A DNA stretch of 64,000 bases from Marinobacter sp. S6332. Lineage in GTDB: Bacteria > Pseudomonadota > Gammaproteobacteria > Pseudomonadales > Oleiphilaceae. Below the pieces are notes generated by a model that ran no database searches, was not told the origin of the DNA, and worked only from the letters and a program-made list of their open reading frames with translations. Below, in pieces: positions 28,002 to 37,157 of this stretch (position 1 is the first letter of the stretch; every line of letters starts with the position of its first letter). The DNA lies in contig NZ_JALKAP010000004.1 in assembly GCF_023016045.1 (NCBI RefSeq), positions 62,001 through 126,000 of the forward strand, written 5' to 3'. The position numbers and the translations under genes were made by a program.

Positions 28002-28937
28002 GTGATAACGGATACGGCTGCCGGCCTTCAGTCGACAGGTTTGCACATGATTGCGGCAGCAGAGCTGGCGTGTGTGGTTGTGACTCCAGATCCTGCTTCG
28101 GTTACAGATGCTTTCTCTTTGATCAAGGTCTTGAGGCGCCGTGGGTACCGTAAAACGCCCAGTGTGTTGATTAATATGGCCCAAGGGGCCAGTCAGGCTC
28201 GCTCGGTGTTTCAGCGCTTGGATTCAGCGGCGCGGCGCCATCTGCAATGCTCTCTCCATTACATGGGTGGGATTTGGCGCGATGAGACTTTGCGCCAGTC
28301 AGTGCTGAATCAAAAGCCTGTCGCCCTCTTACCTCAGGCGGACCCGTCTTGTCGGCAGTTCAGTACCTTGGCTGATATGCTTGATGTGCGCTTGGCGCAG
28401 ATGCCCGTTCGCAAAGCCGGTATAGCGGCCTATTGGTACACAGTCTCTAAGCGCCAGCCGGCTCAGGCGGAAAAAGCAAGCCGGTCTTCGATGTCACCGG
28501 ATGAACGCTGCTTTCAGGCTGTTGGTGAATTGGAAACGATACTCGGGCGCACGGATGTGAACGCCATGCTGCGCTACGATGTGTTTATGCGTTTGTTTGC
28601 GCTGCTCGGGGGCTCACTAGACAACGATACGGTTGAAATTATCCAGGCCGGACTTGGTGCGATTAACTGGGAAGCGCTTAGCCCAGCACAGCGCCAGCAT
28701 CTGGCAATGCACCTCAGGCATTTGGCTGGTGAGATCTCGCCCGTTGATGCCTCCTCCGATGATGGTAAACAGGTTGGTCTCGAGATTTCGCAGCCTATCC
28801 CACCTGAACCTGTCTATGATCGTATCCGTTTTGGTGATCAGGAGAGCTTGGTTAAAGCCCTAAAAGAGCAGCCTTCGAGCATTTCGCTAAATCAACTGCT
28901 AAGGTCGCTGGCGGACAAAGAGAATAACAACACCTAA
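28002..28937 (+). pseudogene. MinD/FleN-like ATPase lacking the Walker A half, with a long C-terminal extension
   Basis: The 311-codon frame begins at a GTG without a ribosome site. Its first residues match the middle of FleN/FlhG-type ATPases (DTAAGLQS, then ACVVVTPDPASVTDAF, KVLRRRGY, VLINMAQGASQARSVFQRL and LHYMGGIWRDETLRQSVLNQKPV). The first 110 or so residues, with the P-loop, are absent; the DNA there is the HDOD gene on the other strand. After about residue 150 there is an extra region of about 150 residues that FleN does not have (SPDERCFQAVGELETILGRT, LRYDVFMRLFALLGGSLDND). Both frames are free of stops, so the loss is probably recent. Confidence 0.7.
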
Positions 28938-29046
28938 ACGACCATCCGTTGATTATTCGTGGCAATCTTGCAGTTTGTCACCGCATTGTCCCGAAAAATG
29001 TGCAAGGATCGGATGCTGCTGGCATCCACGAAAAGGAGTTTTCACA

Positions 29047-30585
29047 ATGGCAAAACGAATAAAGGGGGCAGAAGTGTCTTCGTCAAAAGTACTTGAACAG
29101 CTACGTGGTAAACATGTTCTGATTACTGGCACTACGGGTTTTTTGGGTAAAGTTATTCTGGAAAAACTGATTCGTGCGGTGCCGGACATTGGCGGTTTAC
29201 ACCTGCTGATACGAGGCAACAAACAACACCCTGACGCCCGTGGCCGCTTTCTCGATGAAATTGCCACCTCCTCGGTATTTGATAGATTACGGCAAGAGAA
29301 TAACGAAGTGTTTGAAGCTTTCTTGGAAGAGCGGCTGCACTGCGTTACGGGAGAGGTCACTGAGCCTGACTTTGGCTTGCCGCCAGAGGCGTTCCGAAAC
29401 TTGGCGTGCAGCGTAGATGCCGTTATTAACTCGGCGGCCAGCGTTAACTTTCGCGAAGAGTTAGACAAAGCACTAACCATCAACACTCTGTGCTTGAATA
29501 ACATTGCTGAACTTGCGCGCCAGAATCCATCGCTCTCAGTTGTCCAAGTTTCAACCTGCTATGTAAACGGGAAAAACTCTGGGCAGGTAACGGAATCGGT
29601 GATTAAGCCCGCAGGTGCCAAGATTCCCCGCAGCCAAGCTGGCTATTATGAAATTGAAGAACTGATACGGGTACTTAATGACAGCATTGCAGATGTCCGT
29701 TCTCGCTACACTGGAAAAAACCTAGAACGAAAGCTCGTGGATTTGGGGATTCGTGAGGCCAACCGCTATGGCTGGAGTGACACCTATACCTTCACAAAGT
29801 GGTTGGGCGAGCAGCTGCTTTTGAAGGCTTTGAACGGTCGAGCCCTTACTATTGTGCGCCCATCTATAATCGAGAGCGCTCTCGAAGAGCCTGCACCCGG
29901 CTGGATTGAAGGGGTGAAAGTGGCAGACGCCATTATTCTTGCTTATGCACGAGAAAAAGTCACTTTATTCCCCGGTAAGCGCTCAGGCATTGTTGATGTA
30001 ATCCCTGTGGATTTGGTCGCAAATACTATTATTCTTGCGGTTGCAGAGGCTTTGGGAGAAGCCCCGCGCTCCCGGATTTACCAGTGTTGTAGTGGCAGCT
30101 CAAACCCGGTGTCTGTGGGTGAGTTTATTGATCACCTTATGGCGGAAGCCAAAACCAATTATGCGGCCTATGAAAACCTGTTTTATCGCCGGCCAGTGAA
30201 GCCCTTTATTGCTGTAAACCGAACCTTGTTCGATGCCTTGGTGGGAGGTGCACGCATTCCCCTCAGTCTTACGAGCCGCTTGATGGGCGCGCTGGGGCGG
30301 GGTAGTGAGTTCAAGGTACTTCAAAACCTCGATACCACGCGTTCCCTTGCATCGATTTTCGGCTTCTATACCGCGCCGGACTACATCTTCCATAACGATA
30401 ACTTGCTAGCTCTGGCAGCACGTATGGGTGAGGTAGATAAAGCCCTGTTTCCAGTAGATGCTGGTCTAATCGATTGGGCTGTCTATCTGCGTAAAATTCA
30501 CTTGGCAGGTCTCAACCGGTACGCACTTAAAGCGAAAAAAGCGCGTGCTCCACGTGGCATTCGGGGGCGTAAAAAAGCGGCTTGA
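29047..30585 (+). CDS. Alcohol-forming fatty acyl-CoA reductase
   Basis: This enzyme reduces long-chain acyl-CoA (through the aldehyde) to a fatty alcohol with NADPH; the alcohol is then esterified into wax esters, a storage lipid of Marinobacter. The start at 29047 is set by AAAAGGAG 9 bases upstream; an in-frame start at 28975 has no such site. The Rossmann motif is LITGTTGFLGKVILEKL (about 26-42), the catalytic Tyr-Lys pair lies in SDTYTFTKWLGEQLL (about 235-249), and the C-terminal sterile domain has RKIHLAGLNRY. The protein has 512 residues and resembles, nearly end to end, the Marinobacter enzyme of 513 residues as I recall it. No wax-ester synthase is in the window. Confidence 0.95.
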   Translation: MAKRIKGAEVSSSKVLEQLRGKHVLITGTTGFLGKVILEKLIRAVPDIGGLHLLIRGNKQHPDARGRFLDEIATSSVFDRLRQENNEVFEAFLEERLHCVTGEVTEPDFGLPPEAFRNLACSVDAVINSAASVNFREELDKALTINTLCLNNIAELARQNPSLSVVQVSTCYVNGKNSGQVTESVIKPAGAKIPRSQAGYYEIEELIRVLNDSIADVRSRYTGKNLERKLVDLGIREANRYGWSDTYTFTKWLGEQLLLKALNGRALTIVRPSIIESALEEPAPGWIEGVKVADAIILAYAREKVTLFPGKRSGIVDVIPVDLVANTIILAVAEALGEAPRSRIYQCCSGSSNPVSVGEFIDHLMAEAKTNYAAYENLFYRRPVKPFIAVNRTLFDALVGGARIPLSLTSRLMGALGRGSEFKVLQNLDTTRSLASIFGFYTAPDYIFHNDNLLALAARMGEVDKALFPVDAGLIDWAVYLRKIHLAGLNRYALKAKKARAPRGIRGRKKAA

Positions 30586-30863
30586 TTTCGTCTGGTCCCG
30601 TTGTGCGGGGTTGGTTTACCTCTCAGGGAAACCGAACTACTCTTTAATTTGTGGCTTGTTTTGTCAGGAATTTACCCTTGAATTCTTGCAGGTTACTGAA
30701 CGTTTTGCGCTAAAAGTTCAAGCGTGTTAGGACGTTAGTCTAATTCAATAGGTGGTAGCTCACATGTTGAACTACGGCTATGTGTCCGCAGGGCTCGCGT
30801 GCCCTCTCGTTTTAAATCAGCAAAATCGACAATGACAACAAACTCTGACCAAAGGGGAACACT

Positions 30864-32813
30864 ATGACTGATAAACACCTTTATCCGGTAAGTCCAGAAG
30901 TAGCCAAACGGGCGTTAGTAAACCGGGAGCAGTATGACGAAATGTATCGTCGGTCGGTCGAGGATCCCGATGGTTTCTGGGGAGAACACGGCAAGCGTCT
31001 TGAGTGGATCAAACCCTATTCTAAGGTTAAGAACACGTCTTTTGATTACAACAACGTTTCCATTAAATGGTTTGAAGATGGGCAGCTAAATGCGTCTGCA
31101 AATTGCCTTGACCGTCATCTTGAAACCCGTGGCGACCAGACGGCTATTATTTTTGAAGGCGATGACCCGGCAGAGTCCCGTCACGTTAGTTACAGTGAAT
31201 TGCATGAAGAAACCTGCAAGTTCGCCAACGTGTTAAAAAATCTGGGTGTAAAAAAGGGTGATGTCGTCACCATTTATATGCCAATGATCGTGGAAACCGC
31301 AGTGGCTATGCTGGCGTGCACACGTATTGGTGCTATCCACTCGGTTGTGTTTGGAGGCTTTTCGCCCGAAGCTTTGGGTGCCCGCATAGTAAATGGTAAG
31401 TCACGTTTTGTTGTTACCGCCGATGAGGGCCTTCGCGGTGGTCGTAAGGTGCCACTGAAAAAGAACGTGGATGCAGCGCTTAAAGACAGGGAAGGTGTCG
31501 CAGTCGAGAAAGTTGTGGTTGTCAGCCGCACCGGTAACAAAGATGTACCCTGGAACGACGAGCGTGACGTGCGCTATGAGGATCTAGTGCAAGCGGCCTC
31601 TGCTGACTGCCCGCCAGAACCTATGAACGCGGAAGATCCTCTGTTTATGCTATACACATCAGGATCTACTGGCGCTCCCAAGGGCGTCCTGCATACGACT
31701 GGAGGCTACTTGGTATACGCTTCCATGACCCACCAGTATGTATTTGATTATAAAGATGGCGATGTTTACTGGTGTACAGCAGATTTTGGCTGGGTAACGG
31801 GGCACAGTTACATTCTTTACGGCCCACTTTGTAATGGCGCCACTTCGCTTCTGTTTGAAGGCGTTCCCAACTATCCGGACAGTTCACGAATGGGGCAGGT
31901 TGTTGATAAGCATCAGGTCAACATTCTTTACACAGCCCCGACGGCTATTCGGGCGTTGATGGCCGAAGGCGAAGCCTGTATGGAGGGTACGTCACGCAAG
32001 AGCCTGAAACTGCTAGGCTCTGTGGGTGAGCCGATAAACCCGGAAGCCTGGGAGTGGTACCACCGTGTTATCGGTAACAGCCAGTGCCCGATTGTGGATA
32101 CCTGGTGGCAAACCGAAACCGGCGGTATTCTGATTGCGCCACTGCCGGGCGCGGTTGATTTGAAGCCGGGCTCTGCAACAGTGCCATTCTTCGGAGTAAA
32201 ACCAGCTCTGGTGGATAACGAAGGCAATCTGCTGGAGGGTAAAGCCGACGGCAACCTTGTTATCCTAGACAGCTGGCCGGGGCAAATGCGCACGATATAC
32301 GGTGACCATGAGCGCTTTGTGAGAACCTATTTCAGCACCTACAAAGGCATGTACTTTACTGAAGACGGTGCCCGTAGGGACGAAGACGGCGACTACTGGA
32401 TTACCGGCAGGGTTGACGACGTGCTCAACGTATCTGGCCACCGTCTTGGTACTGCCGAGGTGGAAAGTGCGCTGGTAGCCCACGACAAAGTGGCAGAAGC
32501 TGCGGTTGTCGGCTTCCCCCATGAGATTAAGGGGCAGGGTTTGTACGTTTATGTGACTCTGATGCAGGGTGAAGAACCTTCCGATGAGCTCAAAAAAGAA
32601 CTGGTACAATGGGTTCGCAAGGAAATTGGCCCCATCGCCTCCCCGGATGTCATTCAGTGGGCACCGGGTATGCCTAAAACACGGTCAGGCAAGATCATGC
32701 GTCGCATTCTGCGTAAGATTGCCGCTAACGAGCACGACCAGTTGGGAGATACTTCAACACTTGCAGATCCTAGCGTGGTTGATGATCTCGTCAGCAATCG
32801 TGCGTTCAAATAA
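30864..32813 (+). CDS. acs: Acetyl-CoA synthetase
   Basis: Acs activates acetate with ATP to acetyl-CoA through acetyl-AMP. The adenylate motifs are intact: [20 protein letters not shown] (about 262-281), TWWQTETGG (about 413-421), and [20 protein letters not shown]. The lysine of TRSGKIMRR near the C-terminus (about 610) is the site that is acetylated by Pat-type enzymes in relatives. The 649-residue length is normal. An AGGGGA ribosome site precedes the ATG. The gene lies directly upstream of an ErdR-like regulator, as in Pseudomonas. Confidence 0.96.
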   Translation: MTDKHLYPVSPEVAKRALVNREQYDEMYRRSVEDPDGFWGEHGKRLEWIKPYSKVKNTSFDYNNVSIKWFEDGQLNASANCLDRHLETRGDQTAIIFEGDDPAESRHVSYSELHEETCKFANVLKNLGVKKGDVVTIYMPMIVETAVAMLACTRIGAIHSVVFGGFSPEALGARIVNGKSRFVVTADEGLRGGRKVPLKKNVDAALKDREGVAVEKVVVVSRTGNKDVPWNDERDVRYEDLVQAASADCPPEPMNAEDPLFMLYTSGSTGAPKGVLHTTGGYLVYASMTHQYVFDYKDGDVYWCTADFGWVTGHSYILYGPLCNGATSLLFEGVPNYPDSSRMGQVVDKHQVNILYTAPTAIRALMAEGEACMEGTSRKSLKLLGSVGEPINPEAWEWYHRVIGNSQCPIVDTWWQTETGGILIAPLPGAVDLKPGSATVPFFGVKPALVDNEGNLLEGKADGNLVILDSWPGQMRTIYGDHERFVRTYFSTYKGMYFTEDGARRDEDGDYWITGRVDDVLNVSGHRLGTAEVESALVAHDKVAEAAVVGFPHEIKGQGLYVYVTLMQGEEPSDELKKELVQWVRKEIGPIASPDVIQWAPGMPKTRSGKIMRRILRKIAANEHDQLGDTSTLADPSVVDDLVSNRAFK

Positions 32814-32853
32814 GGTCTGAAAACAGGCCATAAACCCGTGAGGAATCGGTTTA

Positions 32854-33519
32854 ATGACACAAACAATTATCGTCGCTGATGACCATCCCCTGTTTCGGGC
32901 CGCCCTGAAACAGGCGGTCAATCAAGCAGTACCTGATGCACAAACCGTAGAAGTCGACAGCATCAAGGCACTCCAAGCGTCGGTAGATTCGCACCCGGAT
33001 GCAGATCTGGTTTTGCTTGATCTTAATATGCCGGGTGCCCACGGTTTTTCCGGGTTGGTGTTTATGCGGGGGCAGTACCCCGGCTTACCCGTGGTGGTTG
33101 TGTCTGGCTCTGAAGAGTTGCAGGTAATGCGACGTTCCATTGACTATGGAGCGTCTGGCTTCATTCCCAAGTCGGCGCCGCTGCCAACCATCACAGAAGC
33201 CATTCGGGCTGTGCTGGAAGGTGATGTTTGGCTCCCCGAAGGCGTTGCAGACAAGCTTGAACGCATGCATGCCGACACCACGGATTTCTCTGAAAAGCTC
33301 GCGTCACTGACCCCGCAGCAATTCCGAGTTCTGGGTATGCTGGCGGAAGGTCTTCTGAACAAGCAAATTGCTTACGATCTTGAGGTGTCTGAGGCAACCA
33401 TCAAGGCACACATCACCGCGGTATTCCGCAAGCTTGGGGTTCGCAACCGTACTCAAGCGGTGATTGCGATACAGCAGATGGAGATTGATCCAGCGGACCA
33501 GTCGTTGTCTGGGAGCTGA
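32854..33519 (+). CDS. LuxR-family response regulator, ErdR-like
   Basis: A 221-residue two-component regulator: receiver (about 4-120, IIVADDHPLFRAAL, phospho-Asp in LLDLNMPGAHG, lysine in FIPKSAPL) followed by a LuxR-type HTH (about 150-212, LTPQQFRVLGMLAEGLLNKQIAY and EATIKAHITAVFRKLGVRNR). In Pseudomonas the ErdR protein next to acsA turns on ethanol and acetate oxidation with the sensor MxtR/ErcS'; the position 40 bases after acs suggests the same role. No sensor kinase is adjacent. Confidence 0.85.
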   Translation: MTQTIIVADDHPLFRAALKQAVNQAVPDAQTVEVDSIKALQASVDSHPDADLVLLDLNMPGAHGFSGLVFMRGQYPGLPVVVVSGSEELQVMRRSIDYGASGFIPKSAPLPTITEAIRAVLEGDVWLPEGVADKLERMHADTTDFSEKLASLTPQQFRVLGMLAEGLLNKQIAYDLEVSEATIKAHITAVFRKLGVRNRTQAVIAIQQMEIDPADQSLSGS

Positions 33520-33539
33520 GGTTCAGTAAGTTAGGAGAG

Positions 33540-33724
33540 CGGGCAGGGGAGGTGTTCCCAAAACACGCTGTGAATACCTCCCTGTACGCTCGGCTCCGCC
33601 TTTCACTGCTTATTGCTCCTGCGTCGCAGTGAAAGTCCTGGACTGGCCGTCCTTGGCCAGCCCGTGAAGTGCTTTGCACTTCACCCAAGGCTCCGCACGG
33701 TTTTGGGAACACCTCCCCTGCCCG
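33540..33724 (-). repeat. Structured intergenic repeat, copy 1 (long form, core on minus strand)
   Basis: A perfect 25-base inverted repeat (33540-33564 and 33700-33724; arm starts CGGGCAGGGGAGGTG) encloses 135 bases. Inside are three more perfect hairpins: 33601-33609 with 33626-33634 (9 bp), 33643-33648 with 33655-33660 (6 bp), and 33664-33672 with 33676-33684 (9 bp, TTT loop). On the minus strand the segment 33600-33562 starts GGCGGAGCCGAGCGTACA and matches the core of copy 2 at 35 of 39 positions. The element begins 20 bases after the erdR-like stop and reaches the end of the convergent dehydrogenase gene region. It could terminate transcription in both directions. Confidence 0.9.
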
Positions 33725-33747
33725 ATCCGGCATTCTCGGGAACTCGG

Positions 33748-34731
33748 CTACTTGCTCCCAGCGTATCCAAGGTCCTTATCCACCAGATTGAACAGTTCCT
33801 CACCGCCATGCCAGCGGTCAAAATTCTCCAAAAACTGATCAGTAAGTGCGCGCTTCCACCCGATAAAGTCACCCGCCATGTGTGCGGTCATGATGACATT
33901 GTCCATGTCCCAAAGCGGGTGATCTTCCGGTAAGGGTTCTTCCTCGAATACGTCGAGTCCGGCACCGGCAATTTCGCCACTCTCCAGCGCTGCAATCAGA
34001 TCCTTGGTTTTAACAATCGGGCCTCGGCCAATGTTAATCAGGCGTGCGGTCTTCTTCATGGCCTTGAAGGCTTTCTCATCGAACAAGCCTTCTGTTTGGG
34101 GTGTCAGTGGTGCAGCGATGACTACGTAATCTGCGTGACCTAGCTGATTATATAGGTCGTCGTTACTGTGCACGGCCACAAAGTCTGGATCGTCTGTACG
34201 TGCTGTTCTTGCAATACCGTGAGGTTGTAGGCCCGCAGCAGCAACCAAACGCCCAATCTGTCGGCCGATAGAGCCCGCACCCACTACAAGCACCTGCTTT
34301 CCCGCTGCTCTTTCTGTGTCTCTATGCTTCCACTGATGCTTGAGTTGAAGGCGAATTGAGGCCGGGAAGTCTTTGGCAAACATCAAAATAGTACAGAGCA
34401 CGTATTCGGCAATGGTTTTGTCAAATATACCTCTGGCATTAGTGACTACCACGCTGCTTTTCGTGAGGGCAGGGAACATCAGCGCATCTACCCCCGCGCT
34501 GGTGGCATGTATCCATCTCAATGTGTCCGCACAGCCCCAAGCCGCTTCGAGTGCCTCGGTTCGAAAATCCGTCACCATCATTACATCGGTACCCGGTAAG
34601 GTAGCGCGCAGGGTGGCCTCATCGCTGGCAAAACGCACTTCGGCGCGTGCCCTGAGAGAATCCATGCCCGGAGGTTCCTGCTCTCCGGGGGCAGTGAGTA
34701 CGGTTACAACAGGTTTGTTGCGCTGAGACAT
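33748..34731 (-). CDS. D-2-hydroxyacid dehydrogenase family protein
   Basis: An NAD(P)-dependent oxidoreductase of 327 residues that interconverts a 2-keto acid and its D-hydroxy acid. The N-terminal substrate domain is followed by the Rossmann domain with VVGAGSIGRQIGRLVAAAG (about 150-170), a catalytic arginine in NIGRGPIVKTKDLIAAL, the glutamate region AGAGLDVFEEEPLP, and a histidine in MTAHMAGD (usually TPHxAG). Substrates cannot be told from sequence; glyoxylate/hydroxypyruvate reductases are the closest general type. It is a single gene, divergent from an aminotransferase. Confidence 0.85.
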   Translation of the reverse strand: MSQRNKPVVTVLTAPGEQEPPGMDSLRARAEVRFASDEATLRATLPGTDVMMVTDFRTEALEAAWGCADTLRWIHATSAGVDALMFPALTKSSVVVTNARGIFDKTIAEYVLCTILMFAKDFPASIRLQLKHQWKHRDTERAAGKQVLVVGAGSIGRQIGRLVAAAGLQPHGIARTARTDDPDFVAVHSNDDLYNQLGHADYVVIAAPLTPQTEGLFDEKAFKAMKKTARLINIGRGPIVKTKDLIAALESGEIAGAGLDVFEEEPLPEDHPLWDMDNVIMTAHMAGDFIGWKRALTDQFLENFDRWHGGEELFNLVDKDLGYAGSK

Positions 34732-34997
34732 TGAACCTCCGCCTGATTAAAAAGCTGGTTTCTGTGAGTGTTTTTCTGTGGGCCGGTTTTATTCCTTGCA
34801 AGGCCCTGCAAAGAGTCTGGTAGGCAGATGCGGTCTGGTCAACCTTGGTTCGGTTTTGTGGGCTCAAGCCCCGTCTATTTTGCTGGGTACTTGTACCTAC
34901 ACCATCTTTCGCGGCTTTGTCTTGTATGCCCTGATTTTACTGACTAACCTGCAAGGGGGTCTGTTTTGCCCCGTCGTCCCCGTTGCAGGAGGTTGTT

Positions 34998-36224
34998 ATG
35001 GCAAATGCCGCCAACAGAGATACTGGCCAAGATGCAGTGCGCAAAGTGAAGTACCGGAAAACCAAGGCCAGTTGGAACCCTGCCATGCAGGCTGTTCCGG
35101 TGCCGGGTATTCGGCGTATGGTCAATATGGCTGCCACCATGAAGGACGTAATCCATCTTTCAATCGGTCAGCCTGATCTGCCAACACCCAAGCATATTAT
35201 TGATGCTTATGTTGACGCTCTCCATGCAGGGCAAACCGGCTACACCATGGACGCCGGGCTACCTGAATTGTTGGTGGCGCTAAGGGATTATTACGGCAAG
35301 CGCTACAACCGCAAACTCACCAGAGATAATATTTTGGTGACCAGTGGTGCGACTGAAGCCATGTATCTAGCCATCTCGGCGACAGCGGCACCGGGTCGAC
35401 AGTTCATCGTAACCGACCCCTCGTTTCTATTGTATGCCCCACTCATTCGTATGAACGGGGGAGAGGTTAAGTTTGTTCCAACTCGGGCCGAAAACGATCA
35501 TCAGCTCGATCCCGATGAAGTGATCCGGGCCATGGGTTCGCGCACCTTCGCCTTGATCCTCAATAACCCAAACAATCCTACCGGGGCGGTTTATCCGCGC
35601 AGTACTGTAGAGACTATTTTGGAGGAATGCGCTTACCGGGGCATTCAGGTCTACGCCGACGAAGTGTATGACCACATGATTTTTGATGACGATGACTTTG
35701 CCAGTGTTCTGAATTGCTCCATGGATCTGGACAACATCATGTGCATCAGCAGTTTCTCCAAAACCTACAGCATGGCAGGGTTGCGTGTCGGCTGGGTAAT
35801 ATCCAGTCAGGCTGCGATTAAATCCTTGCGGCGCTATCACATGTTCACCACGTCGGTTGCCAATACACCTTCCCAGTTCGCTGGCGTAGCTGCACTAACA
35901 GGTGACCAACAGTGCGTGAGGGATATGCTGGGCATCTACAAAGAACGCCGCGATAAAGTTGTAGAGCTTATTGATCAAACTCCCTACATGACCGGGTACA
36001 AACCGGGCGGAGCGTTTTTTGCGTTCCCGGATCTGCCGCCTCATGTTGATGGGTCGGATTTAGCACTGCGCATGCTTAAAGAAACCGGTGTGTGTGTAGT
36101 GCCTGGTGATGCTTTCGGCGAAGGCTGCACTAACGCTGTGCGCATTAGCTTTTCCACCACCTGTGAAAAGCTGGATGCAGCGTTTGACCGCATCATTCCG
36201 TGGATGGCCAAGCAGCAGTTCTAA
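34998..36224 (+). CDS. Pyridoxal-phosphate aminotransferase, class I/II
   Basis: A fold-type I aminotransferase of 408 residues. I start at 34998 because AGGAGG lies 5 bases upstream. PLP-contact features are visible: NILVTSGATEAMYLAISA, NNPNNPTGAVYPR, VYADEVYDHMIF, the lysine in SFSKTYSMAGLRVGWV (about 245), and the arginine in NAVRISFSTTCE. It resembles aspartate or aromatic aminotransferases of the AspC-like subgroup, but the substrate is uncertain. The small zinc protein gene follows 20 bases later in the same direction. Confidence 0.9.
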   Translation: MANAANRDTGQDAVRKVKYRKTKASWNPAMQAVPVPGIRRMVNMAATMKDVIHLSIGQPDLPTPKHIIDAYVDALHAGQTGYTMDAGLPELLVALRDYYGKRYNRKLTRDNILVTSGATEAMYLAISATAAPGRQFIVTDPSFLLYAPLIRMNGGEVKFVPTRAENDHQLDPDEVIRAMGSRTFALILNNPNNPTGAVYPRSTVETILEECAYRGIQVYADEVYDHMIFDDDDFASVLNCSMDLDNIMCISSFSKTYSMAGLRVGWVISSQAAIKSLRRYHMFTTSVANTPSQFAGVAALTGDQQCVRDMLGIYKERRDKVVELIDQTPYMTGYKPGGAFFAFPDLPPHVDGSDLALRMLKETGVCVVPGDAFGEGCTNAVRISFSTTCEKLDAAFDRIIPWMAKQQF

Positions 36225-36244
36225 AAGAACTCTAAGGAGCACCT

Positions 36245-36436
36245 ATGTCGGCTCTGGACTCTGTAATCGTCCAGTGCCCCTATTGCTGGGAGGCGCTGGA
36301 TATCAGCGTCGACCCATCAGTAGCGGAGCAGGAGTATGTCGAAGATTGTCAGGTATGCTGCCAGCCTATTCTATTGCGGGTTATTTTCGATGATAATCTG
36401 ATCCCTTATGTAGAAGCTCGGGCTGAAAACGAGTAG
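36245..36436 (+). CDS. CPXCG-motif cysteine-rich small protein
   Basis: A 63-residue protein with two CxxC pairs: CPYCWEALDI (about residue 11) and CQVCCQPILL (about 35), likely to bind one zinc, as in the CPXCG family. The rest is acidic. A strong ribosome site (AAGGAGC) precedes the ATG. It follows the aminotransferase by 20 bases and may be co-transcribed. The family's function is unknown. Confidence 0.88.
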   Translation: MSALDSVIVQCPYCWEALDISVDPSVAEQEYVEDCQVCCQPILLRVIFDDNLIPYVEARAENE

Positions 36437-36528
36437 ATGGCCCGAGTTCTGACCAATCATTAATCCGCCAGTCTTGTTACGCCTTCCGCTCTGCCGCAGG
36501 ATGGGTGCTCATTCATGGAGAATAGACG

Positions 36529-37101
36529 ATGAAGAAACCACACCTAATCGGCCTTTGGGGCATGGTTTTGATGACCCTTGCCTTAACCAGCGGCTGTGCC
36601 AGCATATCCCCTTATGCAATTTCTGAAGGTGAGCTTGAGCGGCACCTCCAAAACGTTGTAAGTGATTACGATCGCACGCAGTTGAAAAGCGGCTCGCCCC
36701 TGAGCCTCAGTCTCAGTGATGCAAACGTGGCGTTGGGGCCGGATGGCCGCGATGTGGCGGTAATTGATCTCAAAGGGCAGGTTGCACTTAATGCGTTTTT
36801 GGCCAAGCTTCCGGTTGATCTGGCCTTGAAAGTGGAGGGTGCCCCGGTTTACGACAGCAAAGAGAAAGCGATCTATATTCGCAGAATAAAGCTGCTTGAA
36901 AGCAGCATTGATTCGAGCTTTTTCAAGGGTGATCTAGCACCGGTTACAGATACAGTCATGCGCGTTGTGGCTCAGATGCTGGAAACCATGCCAGTGTACC
37001 GTTTGGATGAAACCAAGCTGGCGCAGCGCATGTTTGGGATGGTGCCTATGGACGTGCGCGTAGCACCGGGCCGTCTAGAATTTGTGATGGCTGACGAATA
37101 A
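36529..37101 (+). CDS. DUF1439 lipoprotein
   Basis: A 190-residue lipoprotein: signal peptide with hydrophobic core LWGMVLMTLALTSGC and lipobox cysteine at about residue 23 (SGC). The mature part fits DUF1439 (YAISEGELERHL, then a beta-rich region, and RIKLLESSIDSSFF). The +2 residue is Ala, so outer-membrane sorting is expected. E. coli YceB is the best-known member and has no proven function. Confidence 0.85.
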   Translation: MKKPHLIGLWGMVLMTLALTSGCASISPYAISEGELERHLQNVVSDYDRTQLKSGSPLSLSLSDANVALGPDGRDVAVIDLKGQVALNAFLAKLPVDLALKVEGAPVYDSKEKAIYIRRIKLLESSIDSSFFKGDLAPVTDTVMRVVAQMLETMPVYRLDETKLAQRMFGMVPMDVRVAPGRLEFVMADE

Positions 37102-37115
37102 AAGGCTGCAGTTGA

Positions 37116-37146
37116 AGCGGAGTCAGAAAAAAACTCTGGCTCCGCT
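37116..37146. terminator. Probable terminator between convergent genes
   Basis: A 12-base-pair stem (AGCGGAGTCAGA with TCTGGCTCCGCT, one T-G pair) closes a 7-base A-rich loop between the DUF1439 gene and the convergent decarboxylating dehydrogenase. There is no clear T-run on either side. Confidence 0.5.
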
Positions 37147-37157
37147 CCTGTGGTCTA

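Noticed and set aside
27972..28100. Frameshift as the cause of the short HDOD protein
   Set aside because: The DNA upstream is conserved as a MinD/FleN-like gene on the other strand, so the missing HDOD part is not present in another frame.
30764..30838. A 23-codon frame between the reductase and acs
   Set aside because: No ribosome site and no protein-like features; probably chance.
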